From Haemonchus contortus (lineage: Eukaryota; Nematoda; Chromadorea; Rhabditida; Trichostrongylidae), in NCBI GenBank assembly GCA_000469685.2, contig LS997563.1, positions 27,640,897 through 27,704,896 of the forward strand: DNA of 64,000 nt. Reading direction: 5' to 3'. The notes beneath the pieces were generated by a model that searched no databases, was not told where the DNA came from, and saw only the letters and a program-made list of their open reading frames with translations. This document shows positions 24,500 to 35,500 of this stretch, piece after piece. Numbering within the stretch: position 1 is the first letter of the stretch; each line of letters starts with the position of its first letter. A program made the position numbers and the translations under genes.

Positions 24500-26205
24500 A
24501 GGATCTGCTTTCGTCCCACCTCTCTACCTTTCAGCCCCATTTATGTACTTCTACGGCTGTATAACGCGGCCCAACAAAATGACATTATTACAACTACTTA
24601 ACGGTGATTTACAATCCGGACCTTACTCTGACCTGAATCGCCTATGGTGCCATTGATTATAGATTTTCTTGGGTGCTCCTGGTAGTTCTTCCTCGCTCAA
24701 GATACCCAAAGTGCATTATGCTTCTGTTCACAGCGTTCGGGAAAAAGTGTGACCATCGGAATTGCGGCTTAATTTTCGATTTTTGAGTGATTTTCAAAGC
24801 CTAAGAAGCATATAGGCCTGTCTAGGGGAATCATCATGAGCTCAACAATTTTCATTACCTCAATCGCCACTTATCCATTTCCACGTCTGTTCGATTTGGC
24901 AAAACGTTTAACCTCATTCATTCATGTTTGCCACAAAGTTTCACAAGAAGAGCGGTCGTTTCACGTGATAGCTATTGATTCTGCCCCACGTAGGCCCATG
25001 GACTGATAACGTGCCATACGACCGCTCCACAAAATGAGAGTCATTGAGATCGTGTGGTTGCCCACCAGCTTGCTTGTCTGAATCGGACTGCTGTGTTCTT
25101 CCTAGCCCATTCATTGTACCGTTTTCTTCCATTTTTTCGAACTTCATTTTTTCTACCGTGCTCATCTATTTATATACCCTCATCATGCTTTGGGTGGCAT
25201 ACACACTTTCCTATTGCATTCTCATGAAATGTGAGGCTGTCATGTTCCGTTGAGCTCCCAGAAAAGAAGAGGACTGACATTACCTACTGTTAGCTACTGT
25301 GCTTTTGCCCTTTTGATTTTTTCTTGTTTTTCGGCTGCTCTCCTTCCCAACACTATCGAGGGTGCGTTGAGTCGTGAGAATGATGGAGGCATGTGGGGAA
25401 GCTGAAGTGTGATGTAGGTTCGATTCCCAGTTTACCCTCTCTAATACGCAGTACGGCATTTTCAATTTTCACTGGTTCACAGGATTCAAAAGGGCAGAAT
25501 TCGGTCTGGGTGCGGCAACAGCCAGACCAGATTCTGCCCTTCCACGACATTGAAGTGTAGTGAGAAGGCAAAGCGTTCTGTTCTTATCAGCCTTCCAGAT
25601 GTTTGAGAGTTGACGGTTGCGAACGATGTGCCGACGCAGTATGTGAACATTGAGCGCGCGGCTGAGGAGCGGTGATCCATTCCTCGCCATTGAGCGACTG
25701 GGTACTTTCTATGTGGATGGTTGAATGGGTGGGGTTGTCGGAAAGGAAGCTTTTGTCGAGAAATTGTCCATGCTACCAGCAACCCACCGCATACTCGAAC
25801 GCGGCCTGGACGGTTATTGATGTGTGGAAGTAGGTAATTCACGTATAGCGAGGAGAGTGGTTGAGTGGCTGAGGGAGCGACCGATAACAGTCTCACGGCA
25901 AGAAGTAACCCTGGGATCCTATCAGCCGAATCGTTTTACTTTTCCTTTGCCGACTCAATTCTGGCCGATCCTTTCCATTCTTCTATTCCAGTCATCCTTT
26001 ACACTGGATTAATCATTTCTTCCTCATTGTGCAAAGTTGTGTTGTTATGCTCGGTTTGGTTAGAGAACGGCAATTCCTAGTTAGTTGTCTCGCCGCGTTT
26101 CATGTCCTAGTTAGTTGTCTTGCTGCGCGACGCTGCTATCAGTGTTGATGATCGTACATTCCGTACATCCATTGATCCTCCACTGTCCTATGCTGTAATG
26201 CCATG
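24500..26205. other. Upstream region of the C2H2 gene; hairpin at 25490-25541
   Basis: No supported exon. It contains the hairpin listed separately and a long minus-strand frame (25486-25896, 136 codons) that has no motif and runs across the hairpin. It may contain promoter sequence for the gene at 26212. Confidence 0.35.
25490..25541. repeat. Short inverted repeat (20-bp stem, 12-nt loop)
   Basis: AAGGGCAGAATTCGGTCTGG (25490-25509) pairs with CCAGACCAGATTCTGCCCTT (25522-25541) with two mismatches around a 12-nt loop. Confidence 0.85.
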
Positions 26206-26211
26206 GTTTAG

Positions 26212-29200
26212 GAAACGTTTGTATGGATCCACAGCTAGCAGCTCATAGTGGTGTATTCTCTTTAATTCTGCAACGAATGATGCTTGAGGCTCATGCAGCC
26301 AATGGAACGATCCTGCCCCATTTCGGCCACGTTTATCCAGCTGGCAAGGACCTTGCTATGCCATTGATGCCGCTCTCCAGAAATGACTTCAAACCACACG
26401 ATATTCCGCCATCATGGCAGTCATGGCGTAAAGACAGTATTCGCGCTCACAAACGGCAAAATCTTGAGATGAAGATCTCTTTGTTGAAAAAACGTAAAGA
26501 ACAACAGGAGGCAGAGAGCCAGAGGGAGAGTAAGTTCGTCATCAAAAAGAGCGATGACGAAGAGCCGTGCAAGGAGAGCGGAGCCGTCATCGAAGGCGGC
26601 GGGGAGGAGTGTGGCGACAGCCGAGAGAGCTTGGAGGCCAAACAAGAGTGTGCTGTCGATGTGATAGGAGGTGTCGACTCTGACAGAGAGACTAATGGGG
26701 ATCAGGTGAGTTCAGTGGTGGTGAGCGAGGGGGAGAGTAGCAAATCACCCAAGGCCTGTGCTGTTTTTGTTTGTTACTCAGTTTCTTTCAGGTTTTCAAA
26801 TCTCCCCATGCTGCAGACGTGCACTTCAAGAAAGCGCATAAGAAGCCGGCCGTTAGAGTGCGTTTTCAAATTTTTTACGATTTAACTTTTATGAATTCAG
26901 GACTGAAGTTTTTTAATCAAATTCGTGGCACTCCGTGTTCTCACCTTCTGTTTCTTCAGTTGTATGGGCTATAGCTTCGGTTGATCTTGGCTATATGTAG
27001 AGTGCTAAATCTATTCTGTTGTGTTATGTAAAACTTTCGGTCATTGCCAATGAGGCGAATGTTACCTATTGAGCGCAAAGGGTGTAGACTTGATGGCAAA
27101 ATGTGTGCCTCAGCCGGGTTTCGAACCGACGGCAGAGTACAAGGCGCCAGATTCCGTTGTTGGTGACATCACTGAAGCTGAATCACCTACTAACGGCATT
27201 GCCCACCGACAATCGTTTCGAGAAACTTCATTTTTTGGAATCACCGCTCGAATGGTCAGCAGCACCTTCTACCCATAGCCCTGTGGTTTGATGATGCCAG
27301 TCTTAGTCATTACAGCCACCCATGCCACCCTGGGTATCTTACCACCCTACTGCCGAAACTTGTATGATGAGACTTCCTGCTCAGCTAAATCCAAGGGTAG
27401 TGGTTTCTAGATGCTCTGTCCATTTCTGTTTAAACCTCTGGTCCTAGTTAAATCGCTAATCTCTCTCATTTATAAAGCAGAAACTTGGTGTGTCGGTTTG
27501 TCGGTTTGTGTGTATGTCGGTATGTCGGTATGTCGGTATGTCGGTATGTCGGTGTGTCCGTCCGCAAACGTTTGCGATTATGATAAAAGTGGTGATATGG
27601 AAAACCCATTCTTTCAACGAAACTCTCACATTTCCCTCTTCACATGCAGTGCCAACTAACTGCGGAATATACAGCTGTTGGTTGGCACTTCCTGAATCCG
27701 TGCTGTTCATGTTGGATAGTTGGTCGGTGTCTTTCTCGGGTAAACCACCTGGTAGTTAATATAGCGCTTCCCACCTGTCTAACCAACAGTTTTTCAGCCG
27801 CCGACGGATTGCGAGGAGTGCGGCAAGCGATTTGCATCGGCTTTTCAGCTCCGAGAGCACATTTCTATTCAGCATCTGTGAGTAGAACCTTACTCGTATT
27901 GTTAAATGGAATGAGTTACATCAGGAAGTATGCACTGAATGGGAATATGTTATTTCAGGAAAGAACGAAACTTTATTTGTGAGGAATGTGGTCAGAAATT
28001 CGGCCGAAGAGGAGGTGAGTGCAAATATCGATGATGACAACAATTATTTTGCAAAGCTTCACTCTCTCGCAGGGCTGAGGCGTCACGTGCAAATGGTTCA
28101 TCAGAATCATCTTCATATGTGTCCATATGAGGGATGTGGTCATCCTGGTTACAAATGTAGCAAGGTCAGTTGGAACTCTTAACGAGAAGCATCTGCTTGT
28201 TGGAAAAATTCTGAAAGTGAAAGCGTGGAGTAGGCCTGAGTCCTCTTAGCAATTCTTTTCGAGTTGTGCCTCGCAATTGACTCCCTTTTAAAATACTTCT
28301 AGTGTTTAATAAGTAAAGAGCCTATTTAATACCTTACGTGACCAGCCAATGTATAATTCAGGGCTTTTATTCTCTCAAGCAAGTCTAGTACAAATTGAGC
28401 ATCCTGTGAGGGATGGAAGGCTGGGATGGCCTGGGCGGGTATCGATCTGTCGCTGGATCTCAAGTCATGCGTGTGGTAATGTGCGCCACTGGGACTACGC
28501 CACTTTTGTAACGTAGTATGTATACTTCGATTACCAGTAACGATCCTCAAAAGAAAGAACAATTTTTTGGAATTGGCATCTCGAGAAAGGGAAATTATCA
28601 ACACTCAAACTGTCTTCTTTTTCTCCACCTCGAGATTTCCCTGATTGACTCGTGATACCTTCAGTCAGCTGGTTCTAAGCCATATCTGCTTGCGATAGCA
28701 TGAACATCTTGTTTCCCTTTTGAAGTGTCGACTATCCGGTTTTCTGGAAATCGTATTCTTTCAGGCGCTGACAGCCCACATACGTTCCGTTCACACGAAT
28801 GTACGACCGTACGTTTGCGATACATGTGGAAAGGCATTCGTTCGCCGTAATGACTTGAAGATGCACACCTTGACACATACATCTGAAACGGCATTCCAGT
28901 AAGTGTCTTCTTTCTTCAGTTTCAACTTCTATGGTATGTGAGCACTTTGATACGAGATATCCCCCGAGACATATGAAAGTATCAAATAATGGGGGCTCAA
29001 TCCCTGATAATAAATGCGGTAAACGACCACTACTGCCATTTGTTTTGGGTTACATTCCAGAGTTGAAGTCAGAATGGCTAAAGAGAATGCTGAAAAACAT
29101 CTGCATTTGGGACTGCGTCGTCGAGCGCTATAGTTGGCACTACAAACTAGAAATCCTGGCGACAACTATAGTCAATAGCTAACCTTCTCAGGGGTTCTGA

Positions 29201-29964
29201 GCGTCATACAAGGAAAACTTCAAATCTTGTGTCTCAGTAGTTCTAGCTCATTGGTAGTATTTCAAGGACAGTGCCATTACTCATTTTACCTATTACTTTA
29301 TGGAATCCATGCATGACCTCAACTTTTATTTCTTCTCCTCAACTCTCCACTGCCCCTTCGCTATCCCACTGAATGGTGGCGTTAAGTACTGACCGAATCC
29401 GCTCTTGCTCTTCGGAGCTTAAATGCTTCTTCATTAGAGCACCTTCGGAGCAGAACCAGTTCGGGACATCTCTTTCGTTCATGGCTACCTCTAACGGTGC
29501 CCTGACTCCACAGGTTCCTTGACTTCCTAACCATACTTTTACTCTGTAAACCTGCAGTAAGCGATACGAAACTACCACATACGGCTGCTTAGGGTTCACG
29601 GAATGGGGTCTGAGCCTCGATCCTTACTATAATGATAACAACTGAGTTCTCATACTGAGCATCTTTCCCTACAACCGTTTATTACCCGACTTCTAGAGGG
29701 TTGCCCCAACCAGCCGAACATTAGTTACTCTCAAGTTATTGTGTAAGCTAAAGAATTATTCAAGATGTATAAACCTAAATTGTTTTTCTGCCCTATTTTT
29801 GCAATTACAGCTGTGAATGTGGCAGTAAATTCCGTCGACTCATCTATCTGAAAAAGCATCAGCGACTATGTATTGCTCGAAACGGTGACGCCACTTGTGA
29901 TAATGCAGAAGCGCTCGACGATAATGGTGAAGCAGTTGAGGATTCTGACGAACATGACCTGTGA
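26212..29964 (+). CDS. C2H2 zinc-finger protein, about five fingers
   Basis: Seven exons join in phase with consensus sites: 26212-26705 (first ATG 26223), 26792-26857, 27798-27877, 27959-28014, 28073-28164, 28765-28898 and 29811-29964 (TGA). From ATG 26223 the product is 354 residues. The first 160 residues are low-complexity and charged, with a Lys/Arg/Glu-rich helix. Residues from about 184 on hold the fingers: CEECGKRFASAFQLREH..H, CEECGQKF..H..H (split by an intron), CPYEGC..H..H, CDTCGKAFVRRNDLKMH..H, and a last atypical CxC...H..C finger. An incomplete finger tail (HFKKAH) is in exon 2. The tail is acidic, ending EDSDEHDL. It should act in the nucleus in sequence-specific DNA binding. 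The frame is open upstream of ATG 26223 back to an AG at 26211, so an earlier first exon is possible (see 15510). I do not recognise the specific orthologue. Confidence 0.85.
27075..27200 (-). repeat. Degenerate tRNA-like (B-box) repeat within intron 2
   Basis: The minus strand carries GGTTCGAAACC, a match to the RNA polymerase III B box, next to CTGCCGTC. A compelling A box is not visible, so it may be a SINE remnant of a different family from the one at 18699. Confidence 0.35.
27455..27640 (+). repeat. Dispersed repeat family C with TCGGTATG array
   Basis: Contains about five tandem TATGTCGG units (27505-27555) after a GTGTGTCGGTTTGTCGG lead. It is flanked by CTCTCATTTATAAAGCAG and GTGATATGGAAAACCC, both shared with the reverse copy at 24395. 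It lies within intron 2 of the C2H2 gene. Confidence 0.75.
28400..28505 (-). mobile_element. tRNA-derived SINE fragment, intronic
   Basis: Reverse-strand fragment resembling the tRNA-like half of the SINE at 18699 (GGCGGATATCGAT-like end, then the A-box region TGGCGCAC). It lies within intron 5 of the C2H2 gene and its B box is degenerate. Confidence 0.5.
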
Positions 29965-31210
29965 TTCTCTCCCAATTAACTTAATTTCAATATCTTATGA
30001 TCTCACATCTTCATATCCCGTCGTTTTTGTGTGGGTTCCAGTTGTTCACCTTTCACTGTGTTTTGTTGATTTGTTTGTGTGTAATGTTGTTTTCTGTTGT
30101 GTCTGTGTTGACTCGGCTGCGTTTATACTCGGCGTCAAAATAGTGATTCAGTAGAGAACAGTTAGTATATCAAGAAGAACTCATGTTTATGCCGTTTCAT
30201 AGCACTTTAACGCCTCTCTACATTAACATTATCTCTCGAGTATGAATTCAAATTTTGCACAGCACCGCTGTTCGGCAGCGCGCTTGACGCCGAGTATGAA
30301 AGCAGCCTAGCGTCAAATTGTCGTATTCGACATATTAGCGAACTTTTATAGTTCATGTAATCAGATCGATAGTGGAAATTCTCGGTCGTGTATAGTAAGA
30401 GAAAAACGTGATTTTGTCGCATGACAAGCTGTACGTTTGCGCTACAAAGCGCAGAAATAACCTTTCTGGGCCCACTTTGCCGCCATTTAGTGCGACGTCG
30501 CGTTCGAACCTAACTGTACACACCCAAAGTTCTCTGTGATGAAGTGGTGGTTTATAGGAAAAACTCACGATGTTGTAGAAATACCACTCGTTGTTCTGCC
30601 ATTTCTCCCACCCCTTCCCATTGCTTAATCCCCGATCTATCCGCACTTTTACGAGATGTCTTTATCCATAGATCTTTCCTATCAAATCAATATCGGTGAT
30701 TCCAATCTGTGTAGGCCTTCATATCTTGTCCTTCCTTTCTGTTTTCGTGTTGTTGGAGATCGTTTTAGAGAAGTTTATGAATTGAGCCTAAAGTGATTAG
30801 AACAGAAATGATAAAGCGTTTTCTGTCCAAGTATGAAACGTGATTCAATATATTAGCTGGAGGCGCTACTTCTCGAAAGGGAACCCCGCTGAAGTCAACC
30901 AGCCAAACCTCGTTTACTTATCCTCTCCCTCAGTTCCAGGAGCTAACGTATGGTCAGCGTGATTCACCAGGATAGCGTTGGACCTTTTCCCTATTCAAAA
31001 ATATAGTGTGAGGCAGAGCGACAGTCGGGGGCTTTCTCATTACCTCTCCATACCTGGTAGAAGACATAGCAACGGTGGAGATGGCCCACAGATAATGAAT
31101 CTGCTGGCGGGTCATTTTATCCTTTCGTACTAGACCTTTTATTACTAATCTGTTGGTGTGTTGAGAGCCGTATGCTGGTTCCGTATGTACTACCTTCCGC
31201 AGACACTCGT
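29965..31210. other. 3' flank of the C2H2 gene; no further gene
   Basis: No AATAAA is seen close to the stop. Open frames at 30353-30646 and 30954-31223 (minus) lack motifs. Confidence 0.4.
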
Positions 31211-31213
31211 CTC

Positions 31214-31764
31214 TTAAAGGCACCGTTCACGATAATTTTGGGTAATCCAGATTATGATGAAAAATGGAAGACAAGATCGAAACTAGTGCGACTGAGGTGA
31301 AGAAACTGCGTGCATTGGTGTTTCCAAAGTAAAAAAAAGGTTTCGAAAGACAACAAAAGTAGCTCAACTTTTTCAGCCGCTAGGACTAGGAAATTAAATG
31401 AGGGATCGCGGGAGCAAAAAGAAAAACAGAGGAAAAAAGAATGGGAGAAAAACATCGCCTCATCACTCGGCGATCCGCTGATTGTGCGTAGGTCCTAGAA
31501 CGAATGATAGCAATCTGTATTGTCTCGACACTCGTCTAACGTAACACCGATCGAGGGGCGGGAACGCGAACCACGGCAACAACGTGGCTGCCACTATGCC
31601 CTGGACGTCGAGATTGGGGGAGTGAGTGGGTCCCTCCTACAACCCATAGCGGCCGCTGAGTATTAACAAGATAAGAACTCAATTCCCTCCTACAACCCAT
31701 AGCGGCCGCTGGGTGTTAATAAGGTAAGAACTCAATAACTTTTTTATAGTGAACGGTGCCTTTT
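31214..31764. mobile_element. Nonautonomous DNA element with AAGGCACCGTTCAC TIRs
   Basis: The left end TTAAAGGCACCGTTCACGAT and right end ATAGTGAACGGTGCCTTTT form an inverted pair about 550 bp apart. The interior matches the element at 3427 in reverse orientation. Near the right end is a 53-bp tandem duplication containing NotI sites. There is no transposase. Confidence 0.7.
31631..31736 (+). repeat. 53-bp tandem duplication
   Basis: Two copies start TCCCTCCTACAACCCATAGC at 31631 and 31684. Each contains GCGGCCGC, and they differ at only a few bases, so the duplication is recent. It is internal to the element at 31214-31764. Confidence 0.85.
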
Positions 31765-32027
31765 CTGCCGCCGTACCGTGTGTACTGGGTGTGAGCATGC
31801 TGTCAAGCGAGATGTCCAACTTAAGTTTCCGAGTTGAAGCCAGCAGAATCGTTCCCAACAAACCCAAACTCCAACATATCTTACTTTCTCCAGGTTCTGG
31901 CAATGGTCTTTTCACTGGTGTACTTAACTAATTTAACGGCTAACAACAATGTAGAGAAAAGCCTTCGTATAAATAATTTTGTCTAATCTCAATTAATTTT
32001 GTACGACATGGGATGAAACACCAGGTC

Positions 32028-32294
32028 TTGAGCGTTAATCGATCCCGTCTTTGGGATACGCCCTCAACCAACCACCATTCGGAATCGTGTGGCGTATTGA
32101 ATGTGTATGTGGCCTATACAACGACTTGAGATGGCCAGCGGATGTACAAGTCAGTACTTTTATTTCCCTAGTTGTCTCTGGTGTCAATTAGACGACCTCT
32201 GAGGGGAGGATGGCTTGGGCGGCTTAGGTAGAAAGGTTCATTCCCTGACCATGAGTGGGTGTTGGTGCGATAATTGCCACTACACTACATTGGG
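32028..32294 (-). mobile_element. tRNA-derived SINE, reverse copy
   Basis: Reads on the minus strand from a CCAATGTAGTGTAGTGGC A-box-like start to GGGATCGATTAACGCTC, which is the 3' end sequence of the copy at 18699. The B box is partly decayed. Confidence 0.65.
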
Positions 32295-32549
32295 TTGAAT
32301 TTGTATAGTACTAAATCAAAATTGAGTCATTGTTCAAGGCAAGGGTAAGGTTTTCATGAACTTTGGTACACATACGGTTTCTTATTCCGCAGGACTTGAG
32401 TAGCCGACGTTTGCCTCAACCGAGACACATCAAACTATCGTGAAGGATGAGGGCTGGATCAAGGCTATCACGATGTATCATTCTTTGTTACCAAGTCGTA
32501 TTTAAACAGATTTCTGGTAGTCATTCGGCACTTCATAGGTATAGTCACG

Positions 32550-35500
32550 ATGGCCAGCATAGATAAGTCAGATGGTGGGAAATCTCCAATAGTGATTTCG
32601 GCAAGTTTGCTAATCAGTTCAAGTTGTCTATTGAGTTCTATTGAGCAGGAATTCTGAAACCTATTTCCTTCTTTTTCATGTCGAAAAGAAAGTAACCGCA
32701 GCTTTAAGAGGAAAAACAGTTAGCAGAAACTATTATGAACTTCTGAGTTTACCTATAGAATTACAAAAAGGCCAAGCAGTAAGTTTGCTCGTTTTCGTGC
32801 CAAACCTAGAGCTCAGAGCGAAGTTATCTTTTCAGCTCGGTCTAATCATCAAAAAGGATACCGTAGTAAGCGTGAAATGGGACAGTCCCTGCCTGGGAAT
32901 AGTCCAGTCTGGCGATATCCTATATGCAATTAATAAAGAAATATTCTCCGAAGAGCCTGCCAAGAATAAGGGCACTCTGGCGAAACTCAATCAAAGCGGA
33001 GGAAAGGTGTGCCCGCTTCTATTATGTTTTTTTCAAATTTGTCAAAAGTGCCGTCCGAAAATCATTGTCAGTCAAGAGAAGAGAGGCGAAGTTTTCTAAG
33101 AGACTCCAGTTTTTATAATCAACGTCGTTGTTGGTAGTCCTGTCAGCCTATACAGCTACGAAGCCTTGCGAGAGATGTCCATGAGTCTCCATTAATGTCG
33201 CCGCGCCGAAACTAGGGCACAGCGCGCGACGAGCTCGACGCGTACATTTCCTAAAACTTATACCTCAGTCCTGCTTGCTCTTACTATGAAAAAAAAAGAC
33301 AAAAATTGAGAACCAGTCAATGGGGTCATATTATGTTGAACACGATCAATATCAGTCGGGCTATCTTTTACAGTGGACCGACCAACACCCTGAAAACAGT
33401 AATAATGGATTAGCTCGCCTGAATTGAGAAGATATCCTTCTCATATATAAACCAGTGACTTCATGCGTAGGTTTGTTGGTCTGTTAGACCATCTGCAATG
33501 CCCCTCCCCCCCCCCCCCCCCCTCCCTAATTATGATAAGAGGAGTGATATGAAAGGCCCACCCCTAACTAAGCTGCTTTCACTAGGAAGGATCACTTCGG
33601 CACTGTGATGGGTTATGAGTACTCCGTCCCGCTTTCGCCGCATCTGATTGCGCGCCATAAAGGGAAAACTTCAAACTTCCTGTGGAAGATTACGGTGATT
33701 CTTGCAGCGCCCCTGGCGCCTGTGTGGAAACTGGCGAGGAAATACCGTAACCCTGTCTCCGAGCTAAAACTGGAATGGAGGTGGGGTCCACCGGCAGGAT
33801 ACTGCATATCTCGATGCGCGTGAAGGGACAGCTGGGCACAGTGACTTGAATGGTCGTCCTGGGCGCAGCACCAGCTCGTTTAAAGAGGCAGATTTGCCGA
33901 AGCTTTGGGTCTGCGCCACAATAAACTATACTCGGTATGAAACGTCATTTACATATTAAGATAAACCCCCTAAGATGTTTTGAAAAGCAAAAGAGCATGA
34001 AAAGTCTCTTGCAAATTCTCTGTTTATAACTTGCGTTATTACTATCAGTCATATCAATTATCATGCCAACTCGCATAAAAGTAACCATTTCAGTTTACAA
34101 TAAGTGTGGTCAGATTTAAACGACGGCCTACAATAAAACCGTTGCTTCCAAAGGGCTATGCACCCATCGAAGGCTTCGTATACGAATGGACAGTTCTCTA
34201 TCTGATGCGTGGAATGGCTCTAGGATTGGATGTGCGGGTTATTGACAAAAAGGTGACAAATCTTTCCAGTTAACTATACTCATAGGCTCTTCACGGCTTA
34301 AGCATTGATACGAAACCCACCCATTCCAAATAGAAAGGGCCGTCTCCCCTCCTTGTCTACAGGTAAGGCACCCAGGTGATCCTTTTCATGACAAGTAGAA
34401 TACCTGTCAGAAGATGTTGGACGAGCAAGTGCTTCTCCGGTGTGAAACGATAGGTAAGGACGTCAGGACGCGAATTTGCCGTGCGCAGTGAGCAGCACAG
34501 CGGGGCGACAAATCCCAAGAGCGGGTCACTGCTGGGATTTGTCGCCCGGGGGTGTGGTGCGTTAGGAACGAAATGGTCGCGTCGTGGTGACAGGGGCGTC
34601 GCGCGCGAAGGAATGTAGCAGGATGCAGCAGTAGGTAAGAAATACAAGAACAAAAGTACTAATAGTAGAATTATGCATAAAATAATGATCGCATATCGAT
34701 TGAGCTGTATGAAGTACGCTAGAGCTGTAATAACGGCGAATGAGTGGTCCGCGCCAGCCGCGTGCGGCAAATCGATTACCCAAAATCGTTCCTAATGCCC
34801 GTCTCCCGTCGCCCGGCTATGGTGCTCCTGAGCGGGTCACTCCGAGTCACGTTTTTAATCCCTTGAAATTGTATAGATTGGGTTGTATACAAGATTCCTT
34901 GAGCTACTGAGCACCCTTTTTCTCCCGCGCCCCGCGAAATAGGACCTAGACTTCCAAAGATCGAAAATGGGCCAGTTGGCCAGAAGGCCAGAAAAGGGTC
35001 AGTTGGGCTAAACATATAAGATTATTTAAGCTGACCGCTGGATCTCAGTGAATTCAGAAAGGCACAATCAGAACGTCAAAAGGCGTCTCAACGTTCCTGG
35101 TGCTGACTTAACAAAGACTCTTCTTAAAGAGTTTAAAGAAGTGTGCCACTCATAAAATTTGAGAAAGAGCTCAGTCAACAGCTGGTGACAAGTAGAGGAG
35201 TGAACCTTGACTTTCTACGTTGTGTTAGAGCCTTGCAACATCAGAAAACTCAGGAGATAAGCTGCCAAGCGACAGAAATCATAGATGTCTAGTCTGTCTA
35301 TCTGTTATACATGCAGTCGATGCTTCCTACATCGCCTATTTCTGGTGGAGCTGGAACTGGAAGTATCCAAGGAAGTAGCTGAATGATCCAGCCATCTCTT
35401 CGACTTCGTTACTCGAAGAGCTGGCCGGATTTTCTGGGAAGCGCTTGATCGCTAGAAAAGGCATAATTGTTCGACAGTCCCACAGAAACAGCTTCTACTG

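Noticed and set aside
25486..25896. 136-codon minus-strand frame
   Set aside because: No motif, no splice context, and it runs through a hairpin. Several other open frames overlap it on both strands.
27490..27560. CRISPR-like array of TCGG repeats
   Set aside because: The units are 8 bp without spacers. It is a microsatellite in a eukaryotic repeat element.
34357..34770. 137-codon minus-strand frame, Leu-rich, membrane-like
   Set aside because: It lies in repeat family B, whose other copies give similar but broken Leu-rich frames. It is a composition artefact.
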